DNA from: Eubacteriaceae bacterium
GTDB lineage: Bacteria; Bacillota; Clostridia; Peptostreptococcales; Anaerovoracaceae
Assembly: GCA_902362805.1 (NCBI GenBank)
Contig: CABIXY010000002.1
Location: 186,001 to 250,000, forward strand
DNA length: 64,000 bases
Direction: 5' to 3'
Below are positions 52,066 through 61,086 of this stretch, piece after piece. Every line of letters starts with the position of its first letter. Positions within the stretch are counted from its first letter, which is position 1. The position numbers and the translations under genes were made by a program. Below the pieces are notes generated by a model. It saw only the letters and a program-made list of their open reading frames with translations, was not told the DNA's origin and made no database searches.

Positions 52066-53118
52066 ATGTTTAAATTCGCAAAAAAATGCATCAAGAAACT
52101 GAAATTATTTATCTTATATTGGAGAAGAATCGTCTTCGCAAAGAACAATTTTAAATGTCCTTTCTGGAAAAAGATCAGAGCCAATGTCTGCGGCGGATTT
52201 TTGGCGGATCAGTGGATGCTTTACGATTTTGATCACAATGACAAGAGCGAATACCTGTCGGAATTTGATTGGTACCGTTCAAGATATATCAACGAACCTT
52301 TCGACTTTCTGCTCAACAACAAGATTGCGGCGGCAGAAATCCTGCAGCAATATATCAGAGTTCCGGCAAGCTACATGATTAAAAACCATGGCTTTGTCAC
52401 CAGCTTTGACAGCAGGCATATGGAGTATGGGGATGCTATCACACTGCTCAAAGAAAAGGGCAAACTCTTTATCAAACCTTACGGAGCAGGCAAAGGCAAC
52501 GGCGTCAATATCTTAATTTACGAAGACGGAAAGATTTTTGTGGACAAGGAAGAATACGCAGAAGATGATTTCGTCAAGTTCCTGCAGGGCAGGGATGACT
52601 GGTTTATCTGCGAGTCCATGAAGCAGCATCAATATTCTGACGATATCTATGACAAGACCGTAAACACCATCAGGCTGATTACCCTGAGAGATATACACAC
52701 CCATGAATTCAAGGTATTCTTTGCTGTGCAGAGAATCGGTACCGCGGCGACCATTCCAGTAGATAATGGCAGCAGAGGCGGACTGGTTGCAAAAATCGAT
52801 TTAGAAACTGGTATTCTCAGCGAGGCCAGATGCCTGCACAATCGAAATGTGTACAAGGTTCATCCCGATTCTGGCGCACCGATCGAAGGAGCGGTCATTC
52901 CAAACTGGGATGCCATCAAGGTGGAAATCCTGGAGTTAGCTAACCACATGCCGTATATGCACTTCATCGCTTGGGATATACTGGTGTTAGAAGACGGAAG
53001 CATTTGCATCATAGAGGCCAATACCTCTTCCGGCGTGAATATCATTCAGCTTTGGGGCGGACAGAGAAATGACGAGTTAGGAGACTTTTACCGCTACCAT
53101 AAGGTAATCAAGAAATAA
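52066..53118 (+). CDS. Sugar-transfer associated ATP-grasp protein
   Basis: 350 residues. An ATP-grasp enzyme of the sugar-transfer associated type: KLFIKPYGAGKGNGV as the ATP-binding loop (about 132-146), NTIRLITL, and a C-terminal metal site HFIAWDILVLEDGS with IIEANTSSG. These occur with polysaccharide and teichoic-acid clusters and are thought to ligate an amino acid or similar group to a sugar. The exact reaction is unknown. SD GGAAGAG. Confidence 0.88.
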   Translation: MFKFAKKCIKKLKLFILYWRRIVFAKNNFKCPFWKKIRANVCGGFLADQWMLYDFDHNDKSEYLSEFDWYRSRYINEPFDFLLNNKIAAAEILQQYIRVPASYMIKNHGFVTSFDSRHMEYGDAITLLKEKGKLFIKPYGAGKGNGVNILIYEDGKIFVDKEEYAEDDFVKFLQGRDDWFICESMKQHQYSDDIYDKTVNTIRLITLRDIHTHEFKVFFAVQRIGTAATIPVDNGSRGGLVAKIDLETGILSEARCLHNRNVYKVHPDSGAPIEGAVIPNWDAIKVEILELANHMPYMHFIAWDILVLEDGSICIIEANTSSGVNIIQLWGGQRNDELGDFYRYHKVIKK

Positions 53119-53136
53119 ATGACGAGTTAGGAGACT
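53067..53136 (+). repeat. 20-nt direct repeat at the end of the ATP-grasp gene
   Basis: AAATGACGAGTTAGGAGACT occurs at 53067-53086 and again at 53117-53136, 50 bp apart. The second copy overlaps the stop codon and supplies the SD (TAGGAG) of the next gene. Confidence 0.95.
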
Positions 53137-53140
53137 ACCA

Positions 53141-53737
53141 ATGAAATACATTATCATGGCTGATGGAAAAGGCACCAGGTGGAACAATTACCACGATATA
53201 CCAAAGCACTTTATCGAAGTGGAAGGAGAGACCCTTCTCGCCAGGACCGTCAGGCTTTTGCGGATGTATGACGCCCAGTGTGAAATCATCATCACCTCTC
53301 ACGATCCCAGATATGAAGTAGAAGGTGCAAAACGCTATGAACCTATCAACAATGTGTTGGAAATAGACCGTTTTACTGCGGAGCTGATTGAGGATGACGT
53401 CTGTTTTCTCTATGGAGATACCTATTATTCCTATTCGGCGATGAAGTCTATCGTCAGTACAAAAACGGATGATTTGATGTTCTTTGGAAACGAAAAGTCC
53501 ATCGTCGCAATCAAAGTGAAAGATGCGGAAATTTTCCGGTATCATGTGAACCATGTGAGAGAACTGTTTTTACAGGGAGAAATCAAGAAATGCATAGGAT
53601 GGCAGGTCTATCAGTCGTTTATGGGCATGTCTTTTGAGGAAAAGAAAATCGCTGGAAAATACGTCTATATGGAGGACGGAACGAGAGATTTTAATTCGCC
53701 AGAGGATTTGGAAAAGAGTGAGAGGAAAGGAAGATAA
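53141..53737 (+). CDS. Sugar-phosphate nucleotidyltransferase-like protein
   Basis: 198 residues, NTP-transferase fold. ADGKGTRW (8-15) corresponds to the GxGxR nucleotide loop, followed by PKHFIEVEGETLLARTV and a LYGDTYY metal motif. Shorter than hexose-1-phosphate uridylyltransferases. It could activate a sugar, glycerol or choline phosphate for the polymer made here. Substrate not deducible. Confidence 0.82.
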   Translation: MKYIIMADGKGTRWNNYHDIPKHFIEVEGETLLARTVRLLRMYDAQCEIIITSHDPRYEVEGAKRYEPINNVLEIDRFTAELIEDDVCFLYGDTYYSYSAMKSIVSTKTDDLMFFGNEKSIVAIKVKDAEIFRYHVNHVRELFLQGEIKKCIGWQVYQSFMGMSFEEKKIAGKYVYMEDGTRDFNSPEDLEKSERKGR

Positions 53738-54544
53738 GTGGAGACATTAAAAGAGATCATAAAAGCGCATATTGATTATAGAAAACAGCTTTTTAAACTT
53801 GCAAAGTCAGATATTATTAAAACCTATAAAGGGGCTGCCCTGGGCTGGGCGTGGGCACTGATCAGACCGGCAATCACTATTTTTGTGTTTTGGTTTGCTT
53901 TTACCATCGGTTTGCGGCACGGAAAGCCAGTAGAGGGATATCCGTTTTTCTTATGGCTTATCGCAGGCATGATTCCCTGGTTTTACATGAGGGATATGAT
54001 TACAGGCGGCGCGGCATCGCTGCGCAGATATACTTACCTGGTGACAAAGATCAAATATCCCATCTGTACCATACCGACATTTGTCAGTATGTCACTGTTC
54101 TTAGTTCATATAGGACTTTTGACGATTGTCATTTTGATTTATATCGGTTTTGGCTATATGCCGGATATCTACTATCTACAGCTTCCGTTTTACATGTTGC
54201 TGATGTTCTTGTTCTTTACGACCTGGGGGCTATTTGCATCCGTGCTTTCAGCTATGAGCAGAGACTTTCTCAACCTGGTAAAATCACTGACAACGGCACT
54301 GTTTTGGCTTTCAGGCATTTTATACAATGCTCACGAGATTAAACCGCTTATTTTGCGCAAGATACTGATGTTTAATCCAATCACGCTGGTTACAAGTGGT
54401 TATCGAGACTGCTTTGTCTACAAAAGATGGTTTTGGGAAAACCCTATAGAGCTTAGAAATTATGTCCTCGTACTTACGGTGATGATAATTTTGGCGGTTT
54501 GGGCATACAAGAAACTGAAGAAAGATGTTCCTGATGTATTATAA
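53738..54544 (+). CDS. ABC-2 type transporter permease (TagG-like)
   Basis: 268 residues, six membrane helices, with YKGAALGWAWALIRPAITI and the FFTTWGLFASVLSAMSRD region typical of polysaccharide/teichoic acid exporters. GTG start one base after the preceding stop. Works with the ATPase that follows to flip the lipid-linked polymer. Confidence 0.92.
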   Translation: METLKEIIKAHIDYRKQLFKLAKSDIIKTYKGAALGWAWALIRPAITIFVFWFAFTIGLRHGKPVEGYPFFLWLIAGMIPWFYMRDMITGGAASLRRYTYLVTKIKYPICTIPTFVSMSLFLVHIGLLTIVILIYIGFGYMPDIYYLQLPFYMLLMFLFFTTWGLFASVLSAMSRDFLNLVKSLTTALFWLSGILYNAHEIKPLILRKILMFNPITLVTSGYRDCFVYKRWFWENPIELRNYVLVLTVMIILAVWAYKKLKKDVPDVL

Positions 54545-54562
54545 AGGGAAAAGGATTTTTTT

Positions 54563-55339
54563 ATGAATAATATAGCGATACAGTTTAAAAATGTGACGAA
54601 AGTATATAAATTATTTAAGAATGACAAACAGAGGTTCAGAGCTATTTTTTCTAAGAGAGTGAAGCCGAAGATTAAAAAGGCAATCAACGAGGTTTCCTTT
54701 ACCGTTGAAAGAGGAGAATCTGTAGCTCTGTTCGGAAGAAATGGCGCAGGAAAGTCGACCATACTGAAAATGATTACAGGGGTCACGTATCCCACCACAG
54801 GAGACATCTTTGTGGAGGGCAGAGTCAGCGCACTGCTGGAACTGACAGCGGGCTTTGACCCCGATTTTACAGGCAGAGAGAACATCTTCTTTCGTGGACA
54901 GCTTTTAGGTATTTCTAATGATGAAATCAAAGAGTTAGAGGAAGACATTATAGAATTTGCTGACCTGGGTGATTATATGGATCAACCGGTCAGAACCTAT
55001 TCCAGCGGGATGAAGGCAAGACTTGGATTTGCAATCAATGCCAACATCAAGCCGGAGATTCTGATTGTAGACGAAGCGCTCAGTGTCGGTGATAAGGAAT
55101 TCCGTCGCAAATGCAGGCAGAAAATCAATGAAATCGTAGACGACGGTGATGTGACATTCTTATTCGTAACCCATTCAACCAACGTTGCCAAGGATTTTTG
55201 CAAAAGAGGAATTGTCATGAAAGCGGGAAAGCTGATATATGACGGCGATATTGAAGATGCAATTGCATTCTATGAAGACATGACTGATAAAGAAATGGCG
55301 GCAAAAAAGAAACAAGGCAGCAAGAAAATTTTAGGATAG
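54563..55339 (+). CDS. ABC transporter ATPase (TagH-like)
   Basis: 258 residues. Walker A GRNGAGKST (about 59-67), signature YSSGMKARLGFA (about 146), Walker B ILIVDEALSVGD and the H-loop THST. The N-terminal FKNVTKVYKLFKNDKQR and EGRVSALLELTAGFDPD are characteristic of teichoic-acid/O-antigen exporters. Lacks the long C-terminal extension of B. subtilis TagH. Confidence 0.93.
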   Translation: MNNIAIQFKNVTKVYKLFKNDKQRFRAIFSKRVKPKIKKAINEVSFTVERGESVALFGRNGAGKSTILKMITGVTYPTTGDIFVEGRVSALLELTAGFDPDFTGRENIFFRGQLLGISNDEIKELEEDIIEFADLGDYMDQPVRTYSSGMKARLGFAINANIKPEILIVDEALSVGDKEFRRKCRQKINEIVDDGDVTFLFVTHSTNVAKDFCKRGIVMKAGKLIYDGDIEDAIAFYEDMTDKEMAAKKKQGSKKILG

Positions 55340-55348
55340 GAGAATATT

Positions 55349-56731
55349 ATGGCAAGACGTCGAAAAGAAATCTTCGCACACAACAATAAGTACGAAGGCA
55401 ACATTTTTAAACGATTCGGACGGTGGTTTGGCAAGCTGAAAGGCTGGCAGAAGGGCATTTTGATTGGCTTGACAGTCATCCTTATTGTTGCAATCGGTGT
55501 TGCCAGCTATGTATTTGCAAAGTTGGGGCTGCTTGACCGAGTGAAACTCAATGAAAAAGAATTATCTTGTGTGGATGTAGATGGATACATCAATATCCTG
55601 CTTCTAGGTGTTGACAGCAGAGATATGGATAATATTCAAGGTTCTGGTGCCGATGCAATTATGATTCTCAGTATCAAAGAAGAAACTGGTGAGGTCAAAT
55701 TGATTTCTGTGTACAGAGATACTTATTTGAAAATGGGAGATAGCGATTCCTACGACAAAATCACCAACGCGAACCGCATTGGTGGGCCAAAGATGGAAAT
55801 CCAGTCGTTAAATCAAGCGATGGATATGAATATCAGCAAATTTGTGGTAGTCAACTTTAAAGCTGTAGCGGATTTGGTGGACCAGGTAGGCGGCATCACT
55901 GTTGACGTGCAGGATTTTGAAATCCCTCAGCTGAACAAGTATACCATTCAAACTGCGGACAACATCGGCAAAAAGGAGTATAAGCTGGTAGAAAAGGCTG
56001 GTGAGCAGACCTTAGAGGGTGTGCAGGCAGTTTCTTATGGAAGAATTCGTAAGGGCGTGGGAGACGATTACAAACGAACAGAACGTATGAGAGTTGTTCT
56101 GACCAAGGTCTTCGAAAAGTTGAAGAAGATGAGCTTTGGAGAACTGGATAATCTCTTAAATATGATGCTGCCGCAGGTGCAGACAAACTTAGGCAATAGT
56201 GATCTTTTAGGGCTGGCGGCAAGGCTGACAAACTTCAAAATTGGTGAAAGCACAGGATGGCCGTATGATGTGACAGGCGGCTATATCGGGGAGACATCTT
56301 ACGTATTTCCTGATGACCTGGTCAGCAATACGACCAAACTGCATCAGGAGGTCTTTGGACAGAAGGACTACAAGCCATCAGAAACAGTACAGGCGATCAG
56401 TGACACAATCATCAGTGATCTCAACGGCAATGTATCTGATCAACAGCCGATTGATACCAGTGGTGATACCAATACCGGTGATGATGGGAATTCTGATCAG
56501 AACACAGGTCCTAATGGCACTGGCGGTTCTTCTGGCAGCAGCGGAAATAACGGTGGTTCCTCTGGCGGCAGTGGCAACGGCGGAAGCGGTTCAGGCGGCG
56601 GTTCCGATAAACCGAAACCGGATCCAAAACCAGATCCAGAACCAACCCCGGACCCAGAACCGACCCCGGATCCAACGCCGACCCCAGATCCAGGGCCAGA
56701 TAACGGCGGTACGACAACACAGAGCGAATAA
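55349..56731 (+). CDS. LytR-CpsA-Psr (LCP) family wall polymer ligase
   Basis: 460 residues. One transmembrane helix (about 38-60) and an extracellular LCP domain (about 80-330) with NILLLGVDSRD, SVYRDTYL and SYGRIRKG, including the arginines that bind lipid pyrophosphate. It transfers the completed polymer to peptidoglycan. From about residue 380 the tail is low complexity: Asp/Asn/Gly, then Gly/Ser-rich, then repeated PDPEPTPDP units, a probable wall-spanning linker. Placed right after the exporter, so it should ligate that operon's product. Confidence 0.92.
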   Translation: MARRRKEIFAHNNKYEGNIFKRFGRWFGKLKGWQKGILIGLTVILIVAIGVASYVFAKLGLLDRVKLNEKELSCVDVDGYINILLLGVDSRDMDNIQGSGADAIMILSIKEETGEVKLISVYRDTYLKMGDSDSYDKITNANRIGGPKMEIQSLNQAMDMNISKFVVVNFKAVADLVDQVGGITVDVQDFEIPQLNKYTIQTADNIGKKEYKLVEKAGEQTLEGVQAVSYGRIRKGVGDDYKRTERMRVVLTKVFEKLKKMSFGELDNLLNMMLPQVQTNLGNSDLLGLAARLTNFKIGESTGWPYDVTGGYIGETSYVFPDDLVSNTTKLHQEVFGQKDYKPSETVQAISDTIISDLNGNVSDQQPIDTSGDTNTGDDGNSDQNTGPNGTGGSSGSSGNNGGSSGGSGNGGSGSGGGSDKPKPDPKPDPEPTPDPEPTPDPTPTPDPGPDNGGTTTQSE

Positions 56732-56763
56732 GTGAGAGAGATAGAGAATAGGAGAGAAGAAAA

Positions 56764-58509
56764 ATGGCAAAGGAAAAGATTAATTTTGCAGATGAAGATA
56801 TCAAATTAAAGTACAGACATACGACTTCCCACATCATGGCTCAAGCTGTTAAAAACTTGTGGCCTGATGCAAAGCTGGCAATCGGTCCGGCAATTGACAA
56901 CGGGTTCTATTACGATATCGATATGGAACACAAGTTGTCTGACCAGGATCTGTTAAAGATTCAGAAAGAAATGAAGAAGGTCATTCAGGCAAACCATAAG
57001 CTGGAACGCTTTGAACTGCCAAGAGCAGAAGCCATTCAATATATGGCTGACCGCAACGAAGATTACAAGGTAGAGTTGATTGAAGATCTTCCGGAAGATG
57101 CCGTGATTTCCTTCTATAAGCAGGGTGATTTTGTCGATCTCTGTGCGGGACCGCACATGGAATCCACTGGTCAGATTAAAGCTGTCAAGCTGATGAGCGT
57201 GGCCGGAGCATATTGGCGCGGTGACGAGCACAATAAGATGCTGCAGAGAATCTACGGAACCTGTTTCCCATCACAGGAAGAGCTGGACGAATACATCAAC
57301 CGTTTGGAAGAAGCAAAAAAGAGAGATCACCGCAAAATCGGCAAGGAGATGGATCTGTTCATGTTGACTGAGGAAGGACCTGGCTTCCCATTCTTCATGC
57401 CAAAGGGTATGATTATCAGAAATGAATTGGAGAACTTCTGGCGCCAGGAGCATAGAAAGAGAGGCTACCAGGAGATTAAGACGCCATTGATTCTCAACGA
57501 AGAACTCTGGAGAACCTCAGGACACTGGGATCATTACAAGGACAATATGTACTTTACAAAAATCGACGATGCAGATTATGCGATCAAGCCGATGAACTGT
57601 CCGGGTTCCATGCTGGCTTATAAGCGCAAAATGTGGTCATACAGAGATTTACCGCTGAGAATCGGTGAACTGGGACAGGTGCACAGACATGAGCTGTCAG
57701 GCGCGCTGCATGGCCTCATGAGAGTGAGAACCTTTACCCAGGACGATGCTCATATCTTCATGCTGCCAGAACAGATCAAAGACGAAATTGTCGGCGTAGC
57801 TAAATTTATCGACGATGTCTACAGCATGTTCGGTTTCAAATATCATATTGAGCTTTCCACAAGACCGGAAGATTCCATGGGAACTGACGAAGAGTGGGCA
57901 ATGGCGGAAGACGCTCTGCGCGAGGCCATGACGGAAGTAGGCGTCCCTTATGTTGTTAACGAAGGAGATGGCGCATTCTATGGACCAAAACTGGACTTCC
58001 ACCTGGAAGATTCTCTTGGAAGAACCTGGCAGTGTGGCACCATTCAGCTTGACATGCAGATGCCACAGAGGTTTGACCTTACTTATGTGGGCTCAGATAA
58101 CGAAAAGCACAGACCAATCATGATTCACCGTGTCATCTTCGGTTCTATCGAAAGATTTATCGGTATTCTGACTGAACACTTTGCCGGCAAATTCCCACTG
58201 TGGCTGGCACCGGTTCAGGTGAAGCTCCTGACCGTGGCAGAAACTTTTGCCGATTATGCAAAAGAAGTGGCTGCTAAGTGTGAAGAAGCAGGACTGCGCG
58301 TAGAACTGGACATCAGAAATGAAAAAATCGGTTATAAACTGAGAGAAGCGAGAAACGAAAGGGTTTCTTATATCTGTGTCATCGGTGAGAGAGAAGCAGA
58401 AGCCAATTCTGTTTCTGTCCGTTCCACAAAAGTAGGTGAGCTGGGAGCGATGTCAGTAGACGAATTTGTTGAGAAATTAGTCGAAGAAGTAAAGTCGAAA
58501 GCGGTGTAA
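56764..58509 (+). CDS. thrS: Threonyl-tRNA synthetase lacking the N-terminal TGS domain
   Basis: 581 residues. It begins directly with the N2 editing domain (KYRHTTSHIMAQAVKNL, with the editing HxxxH), which is followed by SAD, the class II catalytic core and the anticodon domain. Catalytic motifs: GFPFFMPKG (motif 1), RIGELGQVHRHE (motif 2), and MIHRVIFGSIERFIG (motif 3), with zinc ligands in NCPGS, DDAHIF and MIHR. Standard ThrS is about 635-645 residues with a TGS domain, absent here. No T-box is visible in the 32-nt gap after the LCP gene, so it appears to share the glycopolymer operon's transcript. Confidence 0.95.
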   Translation: MAKEKINFADEDIKLKYRHTTSHIMAQAVKNLWPDAKLAIGPAIDNGFYYDIDMEHKLSDQDLLKIQKEMKKVIQANHKLERFELPRAEAIQYMADRNEDYKVELIEDLPEDAVISFYKQGDFVDLCAGPHMESTGQIKAVKLMSVAGAYWRGDEHNKMLQRIYGTCFPSQEELDEYINRLEEAKKRDHRKIGKEMDLFMLTEEGPGFPFFMPKGMIIRNELENFWRQEHRKRGYQEIKTPLILNEELWRTSGHWDHYKDNMYFTKIDDADYAIKPMNCPGSMLAYKRKMWSYRDLPLRIGELGQVHRHELSGALHGLMRVRTFTQDDAHIFMLPEQIKDEIVGVAKFIDDVYSMFGFKYHIELSTRPEDSMGTDEEWAMAEDALREAMTEVGVPYVVNEGDGAFYGPKLDFHLEDSLGRTWQCGTIQLDMQMPQRFDLTYVGSDNEKHRPIMIHRVIFGSIERFIGILTEHFAGKFPLWLAPVQVKLLTVAETFADYAKEVAAKCEEAGLRVELDIRNEKIGYKLREARNERVSYICVIGEREAEANSVSVRSTKVGELGAMSVDEFVEKLVEEVKSKAV

Positions 58510-58510
58510 C

Positions 58511-58789
58511 ATGTTTGGTAAAAAGAAGGAACAGGCGCCTTGGCGTGACGGCGTTTACCTCTGCACGGTAAACGATAGTTTTCAGGCGGATTTACTAGAG
58601 TCGAAATTAAAAGGCGAGGGTATTCCTTGTGTAAAGAAGTACGAAGGTGCAAGCAATTACATCGAAATCTTTATGGGACAGAATACGACAGCTCCTATTG
58701 AACTCTATGTACCAGAAGAAAGCCTGGAAGATGCAAAGAACATCATTGTTCCAGTGGATTTAGATGAATGTGAACCCATAGACGAATAA
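58511..58789 (+). CDS. DUF2007-like small protein
   Basis: 92 residues. LCTVNDSFQADLLESKLKGEGIPC and LYVPEESLEDAKNII match the DUF2007/putative signal-transducing fold found after diverse genes. Start one base after the thrS stop, so translationally coupled. Function unknown. Confidence 0.8.
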   Translation: MFGKKKEQAPWRDGVYLCTVNDSFQADLLESKLKGEGIPCVKKYEGASNYIEIFMGQNTTAPIELYVPEESLEDAKNIIVPVDLDECEPIDE

Positions 58790-58803
58790 ATAACAAAAAA
58801 TAG

Positions 58804-58850
58804 AGAAGCCGATCGGCCTTGCGGTTTAAACGCAAGTGCTGTCGGCTTCT
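58804..58850 (+). terminator. Terminator of the glycopolymer-thrS operon
   Basis: AGAAGCCGA (58804-58812) / TCGGCTTCT (58842-58850), with an inner CTTGCG / CGCAAG stem, then T5. Confidence 0.9.
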
Positions 58851-58962
58851 TTTTCTTCTGCGCAGACATCGAGATATATGACGAAAATTGTATACAAATC
58901 CATCATTCGTTATTCACATAAATATGTTATACTATAGATAGATGAAAAAGAGGGGGTGAAAT

Positions 58963-59814
58963 ATGAAAAAAATATTGAATCAGTTATCTATTATTAATTT
59001 TTTAGTTATCACTATCGCTGGCATTGTTAACGCAGTAGGCGTCACGATGTTCTTAGCACCAGTTAATCTATACGACAGCGGGATATCAGGTACATCCATG
59101 CTCTTCGCGCAGATGACACCTGCGTTTATGACCCTGTCGCTCTTTTTAGTCTTGTTGAATTTCCCCTTGTTCGCCTTAGGGATGAAGAAGCAGGGCTCTG
59201 TTTTTACAATCTATTCTCTATATGCAGTAGCAGTCTATTCTATCGTGTCGTTTCTTATCATCAATATCTTGCCCGTTAACGTCAGCATAGCCTCTCCATT
59301 AGCCGAACAGGACTTGTTTTTATGCGCTCTGTTTGGAGGTTTGATTTCTGGTGTGGGCAGCGGATTAACGATTCGCTTTGGCGGTGCAATTGATGGAATT
59401 GAAGTTATGGCTGTCATCTTTGCAAAGCGCCTCGGTATGTCTGTAGGAAGCTTCTGTATGTGCTATAACGTGGTGCTGTATGTCATTATCGGCATCATCA
59501 AAAGCAATTGGATTTTACCGCTTTATTCCATTGTGACCTATATGGCAGCGCTGAAGACCATCGACTTCATAGTAGAGGGCTTAGATCGTGACAAAACAGC
59601 GATTATCGTCACAAGTGAGGAAGAGGCGATCTGCTGTGCGCTGTCAGAAGAATTCGGTACAGGTATCACATTAATCAATGCAAAAGGATATTATTCCAAC
59701 GAAGAGAAGACCATGATCTATCTGGTAGTCAATCGTTTTCAAATAGGCAGGATGAATGCGATTATCCATGGATTAGATGAGAACGCATTTATCACGATTA
59801 CAGAGAATATTTAA
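58963..59814 (+). CDS. YitT family membrane protein
   Basis: 283 residues. N-terminal five- or six-helix YitT_membrane domain (about 8-205) and a cytoplasmic DUF2179 domain (about 215-283) containing FGTGITLINAKGYYSNEEKTMI reduced to its core GxTxxxxxGxYS. Function of the family is unknown; some members are implicated in small-molecule transport. TATACT about 30 nt upstream. Overlaps the convergent flavoprotein gene by 4 nt. Confidence 0.9.
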   Translation: MKKILNQLSIINFLVITIAGIVNAVGVTMFLAPVNLYDSGISGTSMLFAQMTPAFMTLSLFLVLLNFPLFALGMKKQGSVFTIYSLYAVAVYSIVSFLIINILPVNVSIASPLAEQDLFLCALFGGLISGVGSGLTIRFGGAIDGIEVMAVIFAKRLGMSVGSFCMCYNVVLYVIIGIIKSNWILPLYSIVTYMAALKTIDFIVEGLDRDKTAIIVTSEEEAICCALSEEFGTGITLINAKGYYSNEEKTMIYLVVNRFQIGRMNAIIHGLDENAFITITENI

Positions 59815-61016
59815 TCTCTGCTCAAAGGCTTCTGTGCATCTGTCATGTTGCTGCTGGCTGCATTTGCAGAAGAATATGCAAATTGCAGATTATAGCCGCC
59901 AGTGAATCCATCGACATCTAAGACTTCTCCAATTGCATAGAGCCCCGCAAATCTCTTTAACTCCATGCTTTTGGGATTGATTTCGGATAGAGTGATGCCG
60001 CCAGTGGTTACCATCGCTTTATTGTATCCGGATACACTGTCGACTAAAAAGGAATCAGCCGTCAGCCTGGCAGCGATTTCTTTCTGCCTGTCTCCAGTTT
60101 CCTTTAAGATGACCTGCAGAAAACTTTTCGGCAGCCCCAATTCTTTAGGTAGAAGGTTCTGCAGACTTGTTTTACTGTTCTTTAAACTGCCGCTGATTTT
60201 TTCTGCGACAGCACTTTTTGTCTCAGGATATAAATAATTTAATTTGATCGTGTCGCCTGGTCTAATCTCTTTGGAACTATTTAAAATCAAAGGACCGGAC
60301 AGATTGCTATGGGTGAAGAGCAGACCGCCGACGGCTTCTGCCGTCTTTTTTTCGCTGCGCCACACAGATAAATGTACCTCATCAAAAGAGATTCCGGAAA
60401 TCTCCCCATATGGATAGTTTTTCACATTGACGGGAGAGAGACCTGGCCGCAGCGGTGTAATTTCTATGCCCAGGTTTCGCAGTACAGGAAATAAAGAACC
60501 GTCCGAGCCAGTGGAGGGATAAGAACAGCCGCCAGAGGCGATCACCAGATTCTTGCAAAGATAAGACTTTTCTGATGTGAAAACCTGCCATAGACCGTCG
60601 TCTTTTTTTTGAATGCGGCATACGGGGCTCTCATATTGAATGGTAAACCCGTTTTCACGGCTTTTTGTGAGAAGCAGGTCTCTGATTTCATGGGCATCCA
60701 TGGAGGCGGGGAAGATCTTGCCGTCTTCCCTTGTAATGGTTCTTACACCGCCTTCATGGAGGAAGTGCAAAAGATGTTCGTTGCTGTATCTGTAGAGACA
60801 GCTTCTGATTTTTCCGCCGTTTTTACCATAGCATTTTACAAAGTCTTTGATGGAGCCGTCATGGGTGATATTGCACTGACCACCGCCGCTCATCAAAAGC
60901 TTGGTCCCTGGTCGTTTTGTCTTTTCTAAGAGGAGACCGCGCACGGGTTTTTTAAATGATGCGCTGCAGAAGAGGCCTGCAGCGCCGGCACCGATAATGA
61001 TACAATCGTATGTCAT
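59811..61016 (-). CDS. BaiN/HI0933-type NAD(P)/FAD-dependent flavoprotein
   Basis: 401 residues. Rossmann FAD motif IIGAGAAGLFCS (about 6-17), MSGGGQCNITH, ASGGCSYPSTGSDG and the C-terminal GEVLDVDGFTGGYNLQFA. The family includes BaiN, reported in bile acid reduction, but most members are uncharacterised. Substrate not readable. Confidence 0.9.
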   Translation of the reverse strand: MTYDCIIIGAGAAGLFCSASFKKPVRGLLLEKTKRPGTKLLMSGGGQCNITHDGSIKDFVKCYGKNGGKIRSCLYRYSNEHLLHFLHEGGVRTITREDGKIFPASMDAHEIRDLLLTKSRENGFTIQYESPVCRIQKKDDGLWQVFTSEKSYLCKNLVIASGGCSYPSTGSDGSLFPVLRNLGIEITPLRPGLSPVNVKNYPYGEISGISFDEVHLSVWRSEKKTAEAVGGLLFTHSNLSGPLILNSSKEIRPGDTIKLNYLYPETKSAVAEKISGSLKNSKTSLQNLLPKELGLPKSFLQVILKETGDRQKEIAARLTADSFLVDSVSGYNKAMVTTGGITLSEINPKSMELKRFAGLYAIGEVLDVDGFTGGYNLQFAYSSANAASSNMTDAQKPLSRD

Positions 61017-61051
61017 AGGTGGATGTCCTTTCTCTCGTCGTGATAACTTTA

Positions 61052-61080
61052 AGCTTAATCCATTTTCGGTCCAATGTCAA
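61052..61080 (-). promoter_or_regulatory. Promoter of the flavoprotein gene
   Basis: On the minus strand TTGACA (61080-61075), a 17-nt spacer and TAAGCT (61057-61052), about 35 nt before the ATG. Confidence 0.65.
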
Positions 61081-61086
61081 TCGCGG

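Noticed and set aside
56732-56763. T-box leader for thrS
   Set aside because: Only 32 nt are available and no specifier or TGGNACCGCG-type sequence is present.
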